Below are positions 43,828 through 53,374 of a stretch of 64,000 nucleotides of DNA, piece after piece (within the stretch, counting starts at the first letter, position 1; every line of letters begins with the position of its first letter). The notes beneath the pieces were generated by a model. It saw only the letters and a program-made list of their open reading frames with translations. It was not told the origin of the DNA and did no database searches. This stretch comes from Gimesia sp. (GTDB taxonomy: Bacteria; Planctomycetota; Planctomycetia; Planctomycetales; Planctomycetaceae). The stretch spans positions 1 through 64,000 of the forward strand of contig PAJV01000008.1 of the NCBI GenBank assembly GCA_002706765.1, given 5' to 3'. The position numbers were made by a program, and so were the translations under genes.

Positions 43828-45357
43828 ATGGCGGGGGGGAAAGTCTATTTAGTTGGTGCAGGTCCCGGGGATCCCGGTCTGATAACCATTAAAGGCATCG
43901 AATGTCTTAAGCAGGCAGATCTGATACTGTATGACGGGCTTGTCAATCCACTTCTTTTGGAACATGTTTCTTCTGAAGTGGAGCGTACCTGTCGGGTCGC
44001 CGAGGGTTGCCAAAACCGTCGTGTGCTTAAACAGGATGAAATTAATGAGCGTTTAATTGCTGCTGCCCGAGAAGGTAAAACGGTAGTACGACTCAAAGGG
44101 GGAGACCCTTTTATCTTTGGTCGAGGCAGTGAGGAAGCGGCGGCACTGCGTGAGGCTGGAATCGACTTCGAAATTGTGCCCGGCATCACCGCTGCGACAG
44201 CCGCCGCCGGCTATGCGGGCATCTCAGTCACGCATCGTGCCCACGCATCAGCGGTTGCCTTGATCACCGGACATGAAGATCCCACGAAACCCGATTCTTC
44301 GCTGGATTACGAAGCACTAAGCCGCTTCCCCGGTACTTTGGTATTTTATATGGGGCTGCATAACCTCAAACATATCGTGAGTTCCTTAATTGAGGCAGGC
44401 AAATCAGGTGATACTCCCGCCGCCGCTATTAGCCGCGGCACAACTCCTTTTCAAAAAACGGTTCAATCTACACTGAAAGGTTTGCCCGAGTCTGTCCAGA
44501 ACGCCGGACTGGTAGCGCCGTCGCTGATTGTGATAGGTGAGTGTGTGACATTACGGGATCAGATTGCCTGGTTCGAACAGAAACCTCTGTTCGGGCTGCG
44601 AATTGGAATTACCCGGTCCGAAGATCAGTCCGAATCCGAAATTCAGCAGGCAATCCGACTGGGCGCACAGCCGGTGTTGTTACCCACAATTGAAATCAGC
44701 CAGCCTGCAGACTGGGCCCCCGTTGATCAGGCAATCTCGCGCCTGAAGGACTATGATTGGCTGGTCTTCACCAGTGCCAATGGTGTGCGGTATTTCATGG
44801 ATCGTCTCTGGGAGCTGGGATTGGATTCCCGACAGCTTTCTCATTTAAAAATAGCGACAATTGGCCCCTCTACGGCGGAAGCACTTCTGGCATATCGAAT
44901 ACGGGCGGATCTGGTGCCTCCTCAATATCGGGCAGAAGCTCTTGCTGAATCGCTTAAACCACTGGCCACAGGACAAAAACTGCTCTGGGCAGGAGCTAAC
45001 CGGGGAAGAGAAGTATTGATCACTGAACTGGCAGAAGTCTCCGCGACTGTCGATAAAATAGTGGTTTATGAAAATCATGATGTCTCAGCCTGGAATGAAG
45101 AGAGCCTGAAACTGCTGGAGTCAGGTGAAGTTGACTGGGTGGGATTGAGCAGTCCTTCGATTGCGCGAAATTTCGAGCGGCTCTTAACAGATGCGGCGCG
45201 TGCGCAACTGGGAAAATCGATCAGACTGGCCAGTATCAGTCCCGTAACAAGTCAAGCCGCTCAGGAAGCAGGGTTGCAGATTGACGTAGAAGCCAAAGAC
45301 TACCATTGGGATGGAATTTTCACTGCAATTCAGCAATATGCGGCATCAGGTCCCTGA
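43828..45357 (+). CDS. cobA-hemD: Uroporphyrinogen-III C-methyltransferase/uroporphyrinogen-III synthase fusion
   Basis: A 509-residue bifunctional tetrapyrrole enzyme. The N-terminal SUMT domain (about 1-245) has VYLVGAGPGDPGLITIKG, the SAM-site VVRLKGGDPFIFGRGSEE and GVTAATAAAGYAGI-like PGITAATAAAGYAGIS. It methylates uroporphyrinogen III to precorrin-2. The C-terminal HemD domain (about 250-505) closes hydroxymethylbilane to uroporphyrinogen III and carries DWLVFTSANGVRYFMD and TIGPSTAEALL. The fusion makes and consumes the same intermediate, directing it to siroheme or cobalamin. The ATG at 43828 begins the conserved domain; GGAG lies 13 bases upstream. No other tetrapyrrole gene is adjacent. 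Confidence 0.95.
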   Translation: MAGGKVYLVGAGPGDPGLITIKGIECLKQADLILYDGLVNPLLLEHVSSEVERTCRVAEGCQNRRVLKQDEINERLIAAAREGKTVVRLKGGDPFIFGRGSEEAAALREAGIDFEIVPGITAATAAAGYAGISVTHRAHASAVALITGHEDPTKPDSSLDYEALSRFPGTLVFYMGLHNLKHIVSSLIEAGKSGDTPAAAISRGTTPFQKTVQSTLKGLPESVQNAGLVAPSLIVIGECVTLRDQIAWFEQKPLFGLRIGITRSEDQSESEIQQAIRLGAQPVLLPTIEISQPADWAPVDQAISRLKDYDWLVFTSANGVRYFMDRLWELGLDSRQLSHLKIATIGPSTAEALLAYRIRADLVPPQYRAEALAESLKPLATGQKLLWAGANRGREVLITELAEVSATVDKIVVYENHDVSAWNEESLKLLESGEVDWVGLSSPSIARNFERLLTDAARAQLGKSIRLASISPVTSQAAQEAGLQIDVEAKDYHWDGIFTAIQQYAASGP

Positions 45358-45561
45358 AAATTCGAACCAGGCCTTCAGCCTAAATCGGACAAAGAGGTTG
45401 CTATTGACGTGAATTGAAATATTTACGATATTGCTCACCCATGAAATGAGGATGTAGTTTTCAGAAGCGCAATCTGAACTCTGGAATCATCTAATCCTCC
45501 TTTTCAGCATGTAAAAATCTGAAACATTGATCACATTGTCAGGCCAGGGAAGGCTAAACTG

Positions 45562-46233
45562 ATGCGATTTATTAAACGTGGACTCAGCTATCTGACCATC
45601 GCCAGTTATGTTGGCATATTGTTATTTGGTATCCTTTGTCATACCTTTACTTATCGAACCGGCAGTCATCCCGGCATGTATTATATTGTCTGGGATATGT
45701 TCTGTGGCTGGTCTGCCTATTCTGTCCGTACGCATATCATCGGTGAAGGTATCAGTGGTAAGTATTATGAATTATCTCCCGGCCCCTGGGGTGATTTTTA
45801 TCCCTACGGAAAGCTGGGTAGACGCCACTACGATACCACGGGAGATGCCTGGGTTCGCATGGCGATGAATACGCTCGATAAAACAGAGCATGAACCTATG
45901 CTGAGAATTCTCTGTATCGAGGAAACATGGTGTAAAAAATATAATCTGCCGGACATGGTCTGGGATCAGCGATATGAGGAACCCAAAGATTTCCAGAACT
46001 ATTATCGTCTGCGCAGGGTGATTACCCCCGAAGGAATCGTGGCACAGTCGTATGTTCCCTGGTTGACACGCCAGGCGAGTCTGCAACTCAATGATAACCC
46101 ACGCCTGATAGCAGAAATGAATCGTGGTCGTCCATTTTTCGCAGCAACGATTGGCAGTCAGGTAGAGGCCACTGCTCCCTCACAACATGACCCGAATCTT
46201 CCCGTTCACCTCGCCTCGCCAGTAGGTAATTAG
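45562..46233 (+). CDS. Single-pass membrane protein, partner of HTTM gene
   Basis: A 223-residue protein I do not recognise. One hydrophobic helix (about 9-30) is followed by an extracytoplasmic-looking domain rich in aromatic residues (MYYIVWDMFCGWSAYSVR, GPWGDFYPYGKLGRRHYD, ETWCKKYNLPDMVWDQRY). It has four Cys residues. AAGG precedes the ATG. The HTTM protein gene follows 58 bases downstream on the same strand, so the two probably form a unit. Confidence 0.7.
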   Translation: MRFIKRGLSYLTIASYVGILLFGILCHTFTYRTGSHPGMYYIVWDMFCGWSAYSVRTHIIGEGISGKYYELSPGPWGDFYPYGKLGRRHYDTTGDAWVRMAMNTLDKTEHEPMLRILCIEETWCKKYNLPDMVWDQRYEEPKDFQNYYRLRRVITPEGIVAQSYVPWLTRQASLQLNDNPRLIAEMNRGRPFFAATIGSQVEATAPSQHDPNLPVHLASPVGN

Positions 46234-46291
46234 GTCGAATTTTCGAGAGTCCCTTCCGTATCGAGTCGCTACATCAAACAGGATTTCAAGC

Positions 46292-47827
46292 ATGGATGCC
46301 CCAGAAGTGATTTCAAACTCAAATAATTCTCTTCGTGATCGCTTCCAGAATTTCTTTTTTGCCAAAGAAGTTCCCTACGGACTGGCGATTGTGCGAATGC
46401 TGCTCCCCATGATCCTGCTGGGAACAGTCTGTACCCGCTGGCCCTATTCGCGAGAGTTATTCTCGGCCGATGGAGCCCCAGCGCCTCTGGCCGACATTTT
46501 TCAGTACTATGACTTTCTGCCAATATTACCAGGGACGGTTGTCGTTGGTCTGTTTGCTGCACTCGGTTTTTTCCTGTTCTGCAGCAGTATTGGCTGGATG
46601 ACGCGGTTTTCGCTGATTGCTTCGACGATCCTTTATACTTATTTCTGTTTCATGGACTGCATCAGCATGGCGACGAAGTACTCCGTCATTGCAACGCATG
46701 CTATGTTTCTGCTGTCTCTTTCTCACTGTGGCGCTATCTGGTCTGTCGACAGCTGGTTAAAAGGCAGAAAACAGAGACAGTCGTGGCCTCAGTACACGAG
46801 ATACGAATTACCTCGGTACGAGATCTGGCCACAAAGATTGATGCAGATACTGATCTGTCTCGTTTACTTCGGAGCCGCGATCACAAAAATGCATACGCCC
46901 GGATACCTGGAAGGCGATCAGATCAGCTACTGGGCAATGTCGCGGTATAATAATCCTCACCCGATAGGAGAATTTATGACACTGTATCCGATTTTATTAT
47001 CGGTGATGTCATATATTGCCATGATCTGGGAAATTGCCTTCGTATTCGTCGTCTGGCGTAAATGGGGCCGAATAATTGGAATAGCAATGGGAACCGCATT
47101 TCATATTGGCACCACATTTTCGCTGGGACTTTATATTTTTCCCATGGTCTCCATATCCATTTATTTCTGTTTCCTCAATTCCGAGGATGTCCAGTGGATC
47201 TCTGCCCGCGTTCGTCGGCTGTCTCGCAAGGGAGGCTGGTTTTATCAGTTTGCCACAGAACTCGGTAAATTCAGAGAACGCCTGCGGCCACAATCGCTGT
47301 CAGTCTGGCAATCTCCAGCAGCCTGGATGACCAGTATCGCAGCTGTGTTAGTTCTCAGCATCTATGTTGAACATCAACAGGACCTGTATGGACTGAGACG
47401 GGCAGAAGGTAAGCTGGCCTTGCACGAAGTGGATCCAGAACTGGTCGCAGAAATGATGGGGCCGGAACAGGTCATGCGGGTGAAAGACAAGTTTCTTGCT
47501 GTTGATGTCGGTACACAGATGGCAGGCGGCTGGATCATTAACCGCAAACAGGAATTCAAAGCAGGTGAAATGATTCTCGTCCAGTGTGCGCTCAATCCCC
47601 CTCATGAAGATATCTGGATTGATTGCCATTTTTGTGAAGAAACCGGTCGCATCGTACAGCGAACCGGGCAGATCGCGGCGCGTGAAAATATGCGGGCCAC
47701 ATTTCAGATTTATCCTCCCGAAATTCTGGAGCCCGGTAATTACTATGTTTCGATCAGATCAAAGGGCAAGGAAGTGTTGAGGCGTTCGATCACATTACTT
47801 CCCAATCTGGCACCAGTTGCAAATTAA
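46292..47827 (+). CDS. HTTM domain protein, vitamin-K gamma-carboxylase-like
   Basis: A 511-residue multi-pass membrane protein. The HTTM domain spans about 28-330 with RMLLPMILLG, LFCSSIGWMTRFSLIASTI, YFGAAITKMHTPGYLEGD (Lys199 at the place of the catalytic Lys of vertebrate carboxylase) and GTAFHIGTTFSLGLYIFPM. The C-terminal part (about 365-511) is soluble and beta-rich, absent from many bacterial HTTM proteins. Bacterial HTTM proteins are of largely unknown function; gamma-carboxylation of Glu is only an analogy. AGGA precedes the ATG. It follows the single-pass partner gene. Confidence 0.88.
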   Translation: MDAPEVISNSNNSLRDRFQNFFFAKEVPYGLAIVRMLLPMILLGTVCTRWPYSRELFSADGAPAPLADIFQYYDFLPILPGTVVVGLFAALGFFLFCSSIGWMTRFSLIASTILYTYFCFMDCISMATKYSVIATHAMFLLSLSHCGAIWSVDSWLKGRKQRQSWPQYTRYELPRYEIWPQRLMQILICLVYFGAAITKMHTPGYLEGDQISYWAMSRYNNPHPIGEFMTLYPILLSVMSYIAMIWEIAFVFVVWRKWGRIIGIAMGTAFHIGTTFSLGLYIFPMVSISIYFCFLNSEDVQWISARVRRLSRKGGWFYQFATELGKFRERLRPQSLSVWQSPAAWMTSIAAVLVLSIYVEHQQDLYGLRRAEGKLALHEVDPELVAEMMGPEQVMRVKDKFLAVDVGTQMAGGWIINRKQEFKAGEMILVQCALNPPHEDIWIDCHFCEETGRIVQRTGQIAARENMRATFQIYPPEILEPGNYYVSIRSKGKEVLRRSITLLPNLAPVAN

Positions 47828-47842
47828 AAGGAAGCGGCGAAG

Positions 47843-49264
47843 TTACTTTTCCGCGTTCGATTTCTCCTGTTTTTTGTCTTGTGGAGATGTCACCAGTCTG
47901 CGAATGACTTCCGTGAGAACGGATTCAACTTCCGGTGACACGAGGCTGGCACTGGGACTCGATTCATATCCTCCCTGGCTGTAAGCGATTTCAGTGCAGA
48001 TGTAACCGGGACCATAATCGCCATAGGCAGCCATACAGACGGTTTGTTGTGGGGCGAATTTTTGAGCCAGTAACTGATATTCAATAAACAGTTCGCCTGG
48101 CAAATGGAGGATGGATGCCGATTTCAGATGCAGACAGGTGATGGGAATCTGGTGACCTTGTGAGGCACGTTGATACCAGACAAGCCGAAATGCCGCGTAA
48201 GCGCGTTCTTTGGCTGTTTGATCCTGATCATTTACGATTGCCTGTAACTGTTCCGGATCCAGATGCTGAGAAACCGGCAATGCGGTCATTTCGGTCTTCC
48301 AATGTAAATCTGCAGCAGAAACAGGCGTTTTATTCTGTGTTTTAAACGCCGACTCCATGGCGCGCTCGACGCGCTGTGCCAGAATGGGTCTCATTCTGGT
48401 AGAGCCATCATTGTATTTTCCAGCAGCAATATTTCCTGCGGCGCCGTTGAAGTAAACATTCAGGGTTCCCGGTAATGCTTTGTTTCGGGCTTCCCGCGCG
48501 ATTCCCACGAATTCATAGTTCACATCACCCTGTCCATAATAGCTTTGAGGGTGAGTGGCATAATAATTCAGAACCGCGATCGGACGATCCGCGTCCCAGA
48601 AACAGAGACATCGGAGCCAGGGGTCGATCAGCCCTTCGGGAGCATTGATGGCTTCCGGAGATTTTGATTTACTCCAACGCATGAGGCGGACTTTACCGTC
48701 TGTCCCCAGTAAACGACGATTCGAGGCAACCCGTTCTACTTTCGCTTTGCCAATTCCGAAATGCGTGACGGTCTGAGGGTTCTTCAATCCGGATCGAATC
48801 GCGTTGGCCACCTGTTCAATACACTGTCTGCCATATTTGTTGTCATAATTCTTTCCACCGAGTCCCTGGTCTTCCATGATTTTCCCTGTAGCAAAATCGA
48901 TTCGGGGTGCGTCGTGCTGATGCAAAGAATGCACGGCAACACGCTCCGGCGTAGTTCCAGCGGCTTCGGCAAGCATTTCACGCCATGTGTCATAACCCTG
49001 ATTTCCAATTCCGATGGCATCGACGGCACATAAAACGACCGGTTGTTCCTCAGAAATCAGAACCACACCCCGTGCAAAAAGAGGGGTTATGATTTTCCGG
49101 GCGGGGGCATAAGCAACCGGTACCCCAAGATCAGGAGTGACATCTACATTGAACGTTACAATTTTCAAATTCCCAGCCTCTACAATGGGTGCCGGACCAT
49201 AGACCAGAATCAGGAGAAATGAAAGAGGCAGAATGAGTGAGCGACGAGTCAGTAAGGAAAGCAT
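47843..49264 (-). CDS. Neutral ceramidase-like secreted hydrolase
   Basis: A 473-residue exported protein with an N-terminal signal peptide (about 1-30, LPLSFLLILVYGPAPIVEA). It shows the neutral/alkaline ceramidase fold pattern: an early DVTPDLG, VVLCAVDAIGIGNQGYD, the Zn-site block VHSLHQHDAPRID, NYYATHPQSYYGQGDV, NVYFNGAAGNIAAGKYNDG and GELFIEYQLLAQKFAP. Many bacterial members of this group have no shown ceramidase activity, so the substrate is open. The ATG at 49264 is used because upstream codons add a non-signal stretch; AGGA lies about 11 bases before it. It converges with the HTTM gene 15 bases away. Confidence 0.85.
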   Translation of the reverse strand: MLSLLTRRSLILPLSFLLILVYGPAPIVEAGNLKIVTFNVDVTPDLGVPVAYAPARKIITPLFARGVVLISEEQPVVLCAVDAIGIGNQGYDTWREMLAEAAGTTPERVAVHSLHQHDAPRIDFATGKIMEDQGLGGKNYDNKYGRQCIEQVANAIRSGLKNPQTVTHFGIGKAKVERVASNRRLLGTDGKVRLMRWSKSKSPEAINAPEGLIDPWLRCLCFWDADRPIAVLNYYATHPQSYYGQGDVNYEFVGIAREARNKALPGTLNVYFNGAAGNIAAGKYNDGSTRMRPILAQRVERAMESAFKTQNKTPVSAADLHWKTEMTALPVSQHLDPEQLQAIVNDQDQTAKERAYAAFRLVWYQRASQGHQIPITCLHLKSASILHLPGELFIEYQLLAQKFAPQQTVCMAAYGDYGPGYICTEIAYSQGGYESSPSASLVSPEVESVLTEVIRRLVTSPQDKKQEKSNAEK

Positions 49265-49793
49265 AAAATTGATTCCTGGCAGGGGACAGAGGGGTGAAAA
49301 ATAAGCTCTATCAGTTTGAAGCTGAACTCCTAACTTAAATGGCTCTCGAGACTCAGGCAAGTTCGAGCGGGTGTTGCGCGACGAGTTCCCATTTTGAGAT
49401 CGAGATTTCTCAGGAGATACCTGGTCCGAATTTCTGACGAGAGGCTCGTGCGAGTACTATGTCAGGCGGGTGAATCACCTTTTGATGTTCTCCTGTTTCA
49501 TAGTCTTATTTTAGAGTTATTTTTAAATATTTTCGCAATTTCCGGTCTCTCAGTTACGTCCTATCTTCCAGACAATGAGCCAAAAAAACTATACTGAATT
49601 GTATAAACTCTGGGTTCGACGCTTTTTACGTGAATGTCCTGTCTTCCGTTCATTCTCAAAAACGCGCAGGGTACAAAATAATGTACGGGATTGTGACAAT
49701 TTAAAACTTTAGAGTCTTCAACACTGTAAAACACAATTTTAGTGGCTTTGGAGACACTGCAATAAACCTGGTTACAGGCTAAGGGTGGGTTAT
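49265..49793. other. Divergent intergenic region before the large envelope genes
   Basis: No gene was found in 529 bases; short open frames lack ribosome binding sites and family features. The right half is AT-rich (around 49500-49740), as expected for a promoter region of the large plus-strand unit. AAGGGTGGG just before 49794 is the ribosome binding site. Confidence 0.6.
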
Positions 49794-52700
49794 ATGCGAT
49801 ATCTGAGACGCGCACCTCGTTTTCTGCTGTTTTCTTTCATCGCCTGTTTCTGTCTGGGCATATCTGTTGTCTCCTTCGCCCAATCCTCCGTGGAAGCGGA
49901 TAAGCCCGCCACCAGTCCGGACAATAAGGAGGCTGACTGGGATCGTCTGATTTATATCCCGTTCAAAAACATCAAGGACGTTTTCAATAAATCTGACGCC
50001 ACGATCTTCATGCCTTACCTGGAGTACCTCGAACTCTGGGCCAGATCAGCAGGGCCCGGCACTGACCAGGAATTGAACTTTCCTGCGAAAGCTGTAGTCA
50101 CCAGTTCCAGTTATCAGGCAGAGATTCAGGAGAATGTCGCTCGGATTCAATGCGATCTGACAATACAGGTTCTCGGAGACCCCTGGGTGGAAGTGCCATT
50201 ACAGTTTGGTGAGGCCGCTATTGGAAAAGTCAGTTCTCCCAAGTCAAAAGTATTTTTGCGAGGGACCGGGAAAGGCAGTTATACACTATTGCTCTCAGAA
50301 AAAGGGGAACACCAGATACAGATTGAATTACTGACCCGTGTCAAGAATTCTCCTGAAGGGCGAAGTTTTGAATTTGTCTGTCCTACTGTCGGTATTACGA
50401 CACTGGAACTGTTGATTCCCGAAGCCGATCAGAGCGTTAAAATTACTCCTCAACTGGTAAGACTGCCCACCAGTTCGCCCGCCGATGCCACACGCGTGAA
50501 ATCCACACTGGGTGCCACCGGACAGATCAGTGCACTATGGTATCCCCGTGAAAGTTCAAAACCGGAAATGGATCTGCTGGCCAGCGTCGAGAATTCAACA
50601 CTGGTATCCATTCGGGATGGCCTGGTCTATACCCAGGCAACATTGAAGTATGACGTGCTCCGGGGAGATATGCAGTCGGCACGAATCGCCGTACCCCTGA
50701 ATGACCGCATTCTGGATCTTACTTCATCTAACACTAAAATCAAAAGCTGGAAGGTCGAGAAAAATGCAGACCGACAGGTCGTGCTGATTGAATTTCTCAA
50801 TAAGTTACAGAGTGGGGCCTCCTTACAGATTCATACCGAAAAGGAAATCCCCGAGGAACCGTTTTCCATTCTGGGACTGGCCGATTCCAGGACGGATGGA
50901 ATCCATGCTCTGGATGTCATTCGGGAAAGCGGGCAGATTGCCATTATCCCGGGAGAAAGTATGACTTTTACAGTGACTGAGACATCGGGAGTCACACGAA
51001 GTGAAAGCGCAGGGGTTCCGGAGAGTATTCAAAGACCGGATGCAGTTTACTATCGCTTTTTCAATCCCTCTGCCCGGTTACAGATTAAAGTACAGCCTCT
51101 GGAAGCCCGGATTTTTGTAAGCCAATTGAGTGAATGCAGTTTTGGAGAAGACGAAATCCGCTTGGGCTCTCAGCTGACTTATGATATTCAGCGTGCCGGG
51201 ATTTTCTCGTTTCAGCTGAAAGTTCCGGAACAACTGGAGATTGATTCCGTCAATGTGGCGGGTTTGAAAGAGTACAACTTTGATAAACAGTCACGGATGT
51301 TGACGATTGCCTTACAGCAGAAATATCAGGGGCAGCTCAAAGTACAGATACGCGCCCATCGAGACCTGGAAAAAATCGATCAGGAATCAACTGTGAACGT
51401 TCCCTTACTTGAGCCAGTCAATGTGGAACGGGAAACAGGACAGGTTGCCATCTTTGCCCCAGAGGCAATGGAACTGATTATCAGCAATCCGGATGTCATC
51501 GGCGCGCAACCATCAACTGCCTCAAGCCGTCTCAAGTCAGGCAATCTCTCGCTGGCCTCCATGTGGGATTATAACCGTCGACCGGTAGAGATCCCGGTTC
51601 AGATTCGTATCAGGCCGACGCGACTGGTTGCTGATGTCGCCACCAGTGTCGATGTGAAAGAGCAGATTGCGGAAGTGACAAGTAGAATCCATTACCAGGT
51701 CCAGTATGCAGGGGTTGACACGTTCCGTTTTGCCGTACCTGAAGCGATTGCTGACCTGGTTCAGATTCGTTCCCTCTCTCCTGGACCGGCACCCTCTATT
51801 AAACAGAAAAGTCGGTCAGAACAGGCCGTCGATGGCTGGGTGATCTGGACAGTAACGACTCAACGGAGTGTGCAGGGCCCCTATGTTCTTGAGGTACGTT
51901 ACGATATTACTCCCGGCTTGCAGGCAACAGTCACCAGTCCGGAAGCTGGAGAAAAAGCGGCGGAAGAAACTGAGGGAGAGAAAAACAAAGAAACTGAACC
52001 TGAGAAAAAGAAGCCAGTTGAAACCGCAGAGGGAGATATCGCATTAAAAGAGATTGTGTTGTCTCCCCTGAAAGTTCTGGGACTGGTGAAGAGTGAGGGG
52101 GACTCACGATCACGTGAGGTTTCCCTGTCGCGAGTCTATGGTGAAATTGCTGTTCAAAAATCAAAGATGCTCTCCGTCACAACTTCAGAACTCGACGAAC
52201 AACTGGATCCGATTGATATACGCGAGCTCAAACTGCTGCCCCAGGAAGGTTTCCTGGCGTTTCGGTATTTCAATCAGCCTGTGACCCTGGAACTGGCATC
52301 GACCCGGCACAAAATCCAGGATGTTGTGGAGACGATTATTCTCAAATCGCTAGTTGAAGTCGTTGTGAGTAAAGAAGGCCGGTCTACGTATCGTTGTCGC
52401 TATCTGATGAAATCCAGTGAGCGACAACAGTTGAAAGTCGCATTACCTGCGGGTATGGAACCATTGAGCATCACAGTAGCAGGGCAGCCCGTCCCTCTGG
52501 AAAAGGCAGATCAAACCCAGGATGAAGAAGGCTGGTCTAACTATTTTGTGAATGTCGCCCGAGATCAGGCTTCGGATCAGTCTTTCCTCGTCAGCCTGCT
52601 GTTCACCAAAGCAGTGCCTCGTATTACAGACTCCTTCGGCGGTAATTTGAATTTACCCCTGCCGCGGATTGGTGGCGTTAAAGGCGAAAACGTCGTGGTC

Positions 52701-53306
52701 CAGCAATTGAAAACCGCGATCTGGGTACCAGATCAATACGCACTGGTGAATGTCTCGGATGATTTTCAGCCGGAATACGAGCCTTACCTGGACGGAGTCA
52801 TTCCTCGACGAGGGGGGACTGATGTATCAGGTAATTTCTTTGATTCGTGGATTGGTGCTTCCGCCGGGTCATTGATCGACTTCCCGACTGAAGGACGCAC
52901 TTTTATCTACACACGTCTCGGCGACAGTAGTGAAATCAGTGTGTCCTGGTGGAAGCTTTCATTTTATACATGGGTTTTAAGTAGCGCCCTGATTGTCATC
53001 GCCTTCGTCATGAGAAAAACACCGTGGGAAAACAAGGTCGCCGTCCTGATTTTTCTGGTATTCATACTGGCCATGATCGGATTGACGAATGCAGATATGG
53101 TGCTGCATGGACTGTATGTAGCCCGGTTTGGAATACTCGCATTACTCGCAATCTGGATTTTGTATTCCCTCGCAGGGCTGAGATCTGTTCAACCTGCGAC
53201 CTACCCAAACACACAAATAACTTCAGGCGGACAGACTGCAGCGGTGATCCCACCTCCAGAGATCTTCGATGAATTCGAACAGAATCGATCTGACAAAGAG
53301 CTGTAA
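49794..53306 (+). CDS. Large exported envelope protein, module A
   Basis: A 1170-residue protein of unknown function. The signal peptide ends near VSFAQ (about 28). The ectodomain (about 35-1050) is beta-rich and repetitive. Sub-blocks recur, each with an amphipathic strand pattern and a V-P-L/I-x-x-L-D/E-I-x-S-V signature (for example VPEQLEIDSVNVAGLKEY). There is an acidic Glu/Lys-rich linker at about 711-749. Three hydrophobic helices close the protein (about 1055-1128), so it is anchored by its C-terminus. It is homologous to both halves of the next gene. ATG 49794 is preferred to GTG 49785. The next gene starts 68 bases later, suggesting an operon. Confidence 0.82.
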   Translation: MRYLRRAPRFLLFSFIACFCLGISVVSFAQSSVEADKPATSPDNKEADWDRLIYIPFKNIKDVFNKSDATIFMPYLEYLELWARSAGPGTDQELNFPAKAVVTSSSYQAEIQENVARIQCDLTIQVLGDPWVEVPLQFGEAAIGKVSSPKSKVFLRGTGKGSYTLLLSEKGEHQIQIELLTRVKNSPEGRSFEFVCPTVGITTLELLIPEADQSVKITPQLVRLPTSSPADATRVKSTLGATGQISALWYPRESSKPEMDLLASVENSTLVSIRDGLVYTQATLKYDVLRGDMQSARIAVPLNDRILDLTSSNTKIKSWKVEKNADRQVVLIEFLNKLQSGASLQIHTEKEIPEEPFSILGLADSRTDGIHALDVIRESGQIAIIPGESMTFTVTETSGVTRSESAGVPESIQRPDAVYYRFFNPSARLQIKVQPLEARIFVSQLSECSFGEDEIRLGSQLTYDIQRAGIFSFQLKVPEQLEIDSVNVAGLKEYNFDKQSRMLTIALQQKYQGQLKVQIRAHRDLEKIDQESTVNVPLLEPVNVERETGQVAIFAPEAMELIISNPDVIGAQPSTASSRLKSGNLSLASMWDYNRRPVEIPVQIRIRPTRLVADVATSVDVKEQIAEVTSRIHYQVQYAGVDTFRFAVPEAIADLVQIRSLSPGPAPSIKQKSRSEQAVDGWVIWTVTTQRSVQGPYVLEVRYDITPGLQATVTSPEAGEKAAEETEGEKNKETEPEKKKPVETAEGDIALKEIVLSPLKVLGLVKSEGDSRSREVSLSRVYGEIAVQKSKMLSVTTSELDEQLDPIDIRELKLLPQEGFLAFRYFNQPVTLELASTRHKIQDVVETIILKSLVEVVVSKEGRSTYRCRYLMKSSERQQLKVALPAGMEPLSITVAGQPVPLEKADQTQDEEGWSNYFVNVARDQASDQSFLVSLLFTKAVPRITDSFGGNLNLPLPRIGGVKGENVVVQQLKTAIWVPDQYALVNVSDDFQPEYEPYLDGVIPRRGGTDVSGNFFDSWIGASAGSLIDFPTEGRTFIYTRLGDSSEISVSWWKLSFYTWVLSSALIVIAFVMRKTPWENKVAVLIFLVFILAMIGLTNADMVLHGLYVARFGILALLAIWILYSLAGLRSVQPATYPNTQITSGGQTAAVIPPPEIFDEFEQNRSDKEL

Positions 53307-53374
53307 ACTCTGACCGTTTCGATACAAGTGTAATAAGAGTTTTTCTATGAGTGACTCACATCATGAGGTTCGCC

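Noticed and set aside
49394-49815. Short frames on both strands before the large envelope genes
   Set aside because: No ribosome binding sites or family features; the region is better read as a promoter region.
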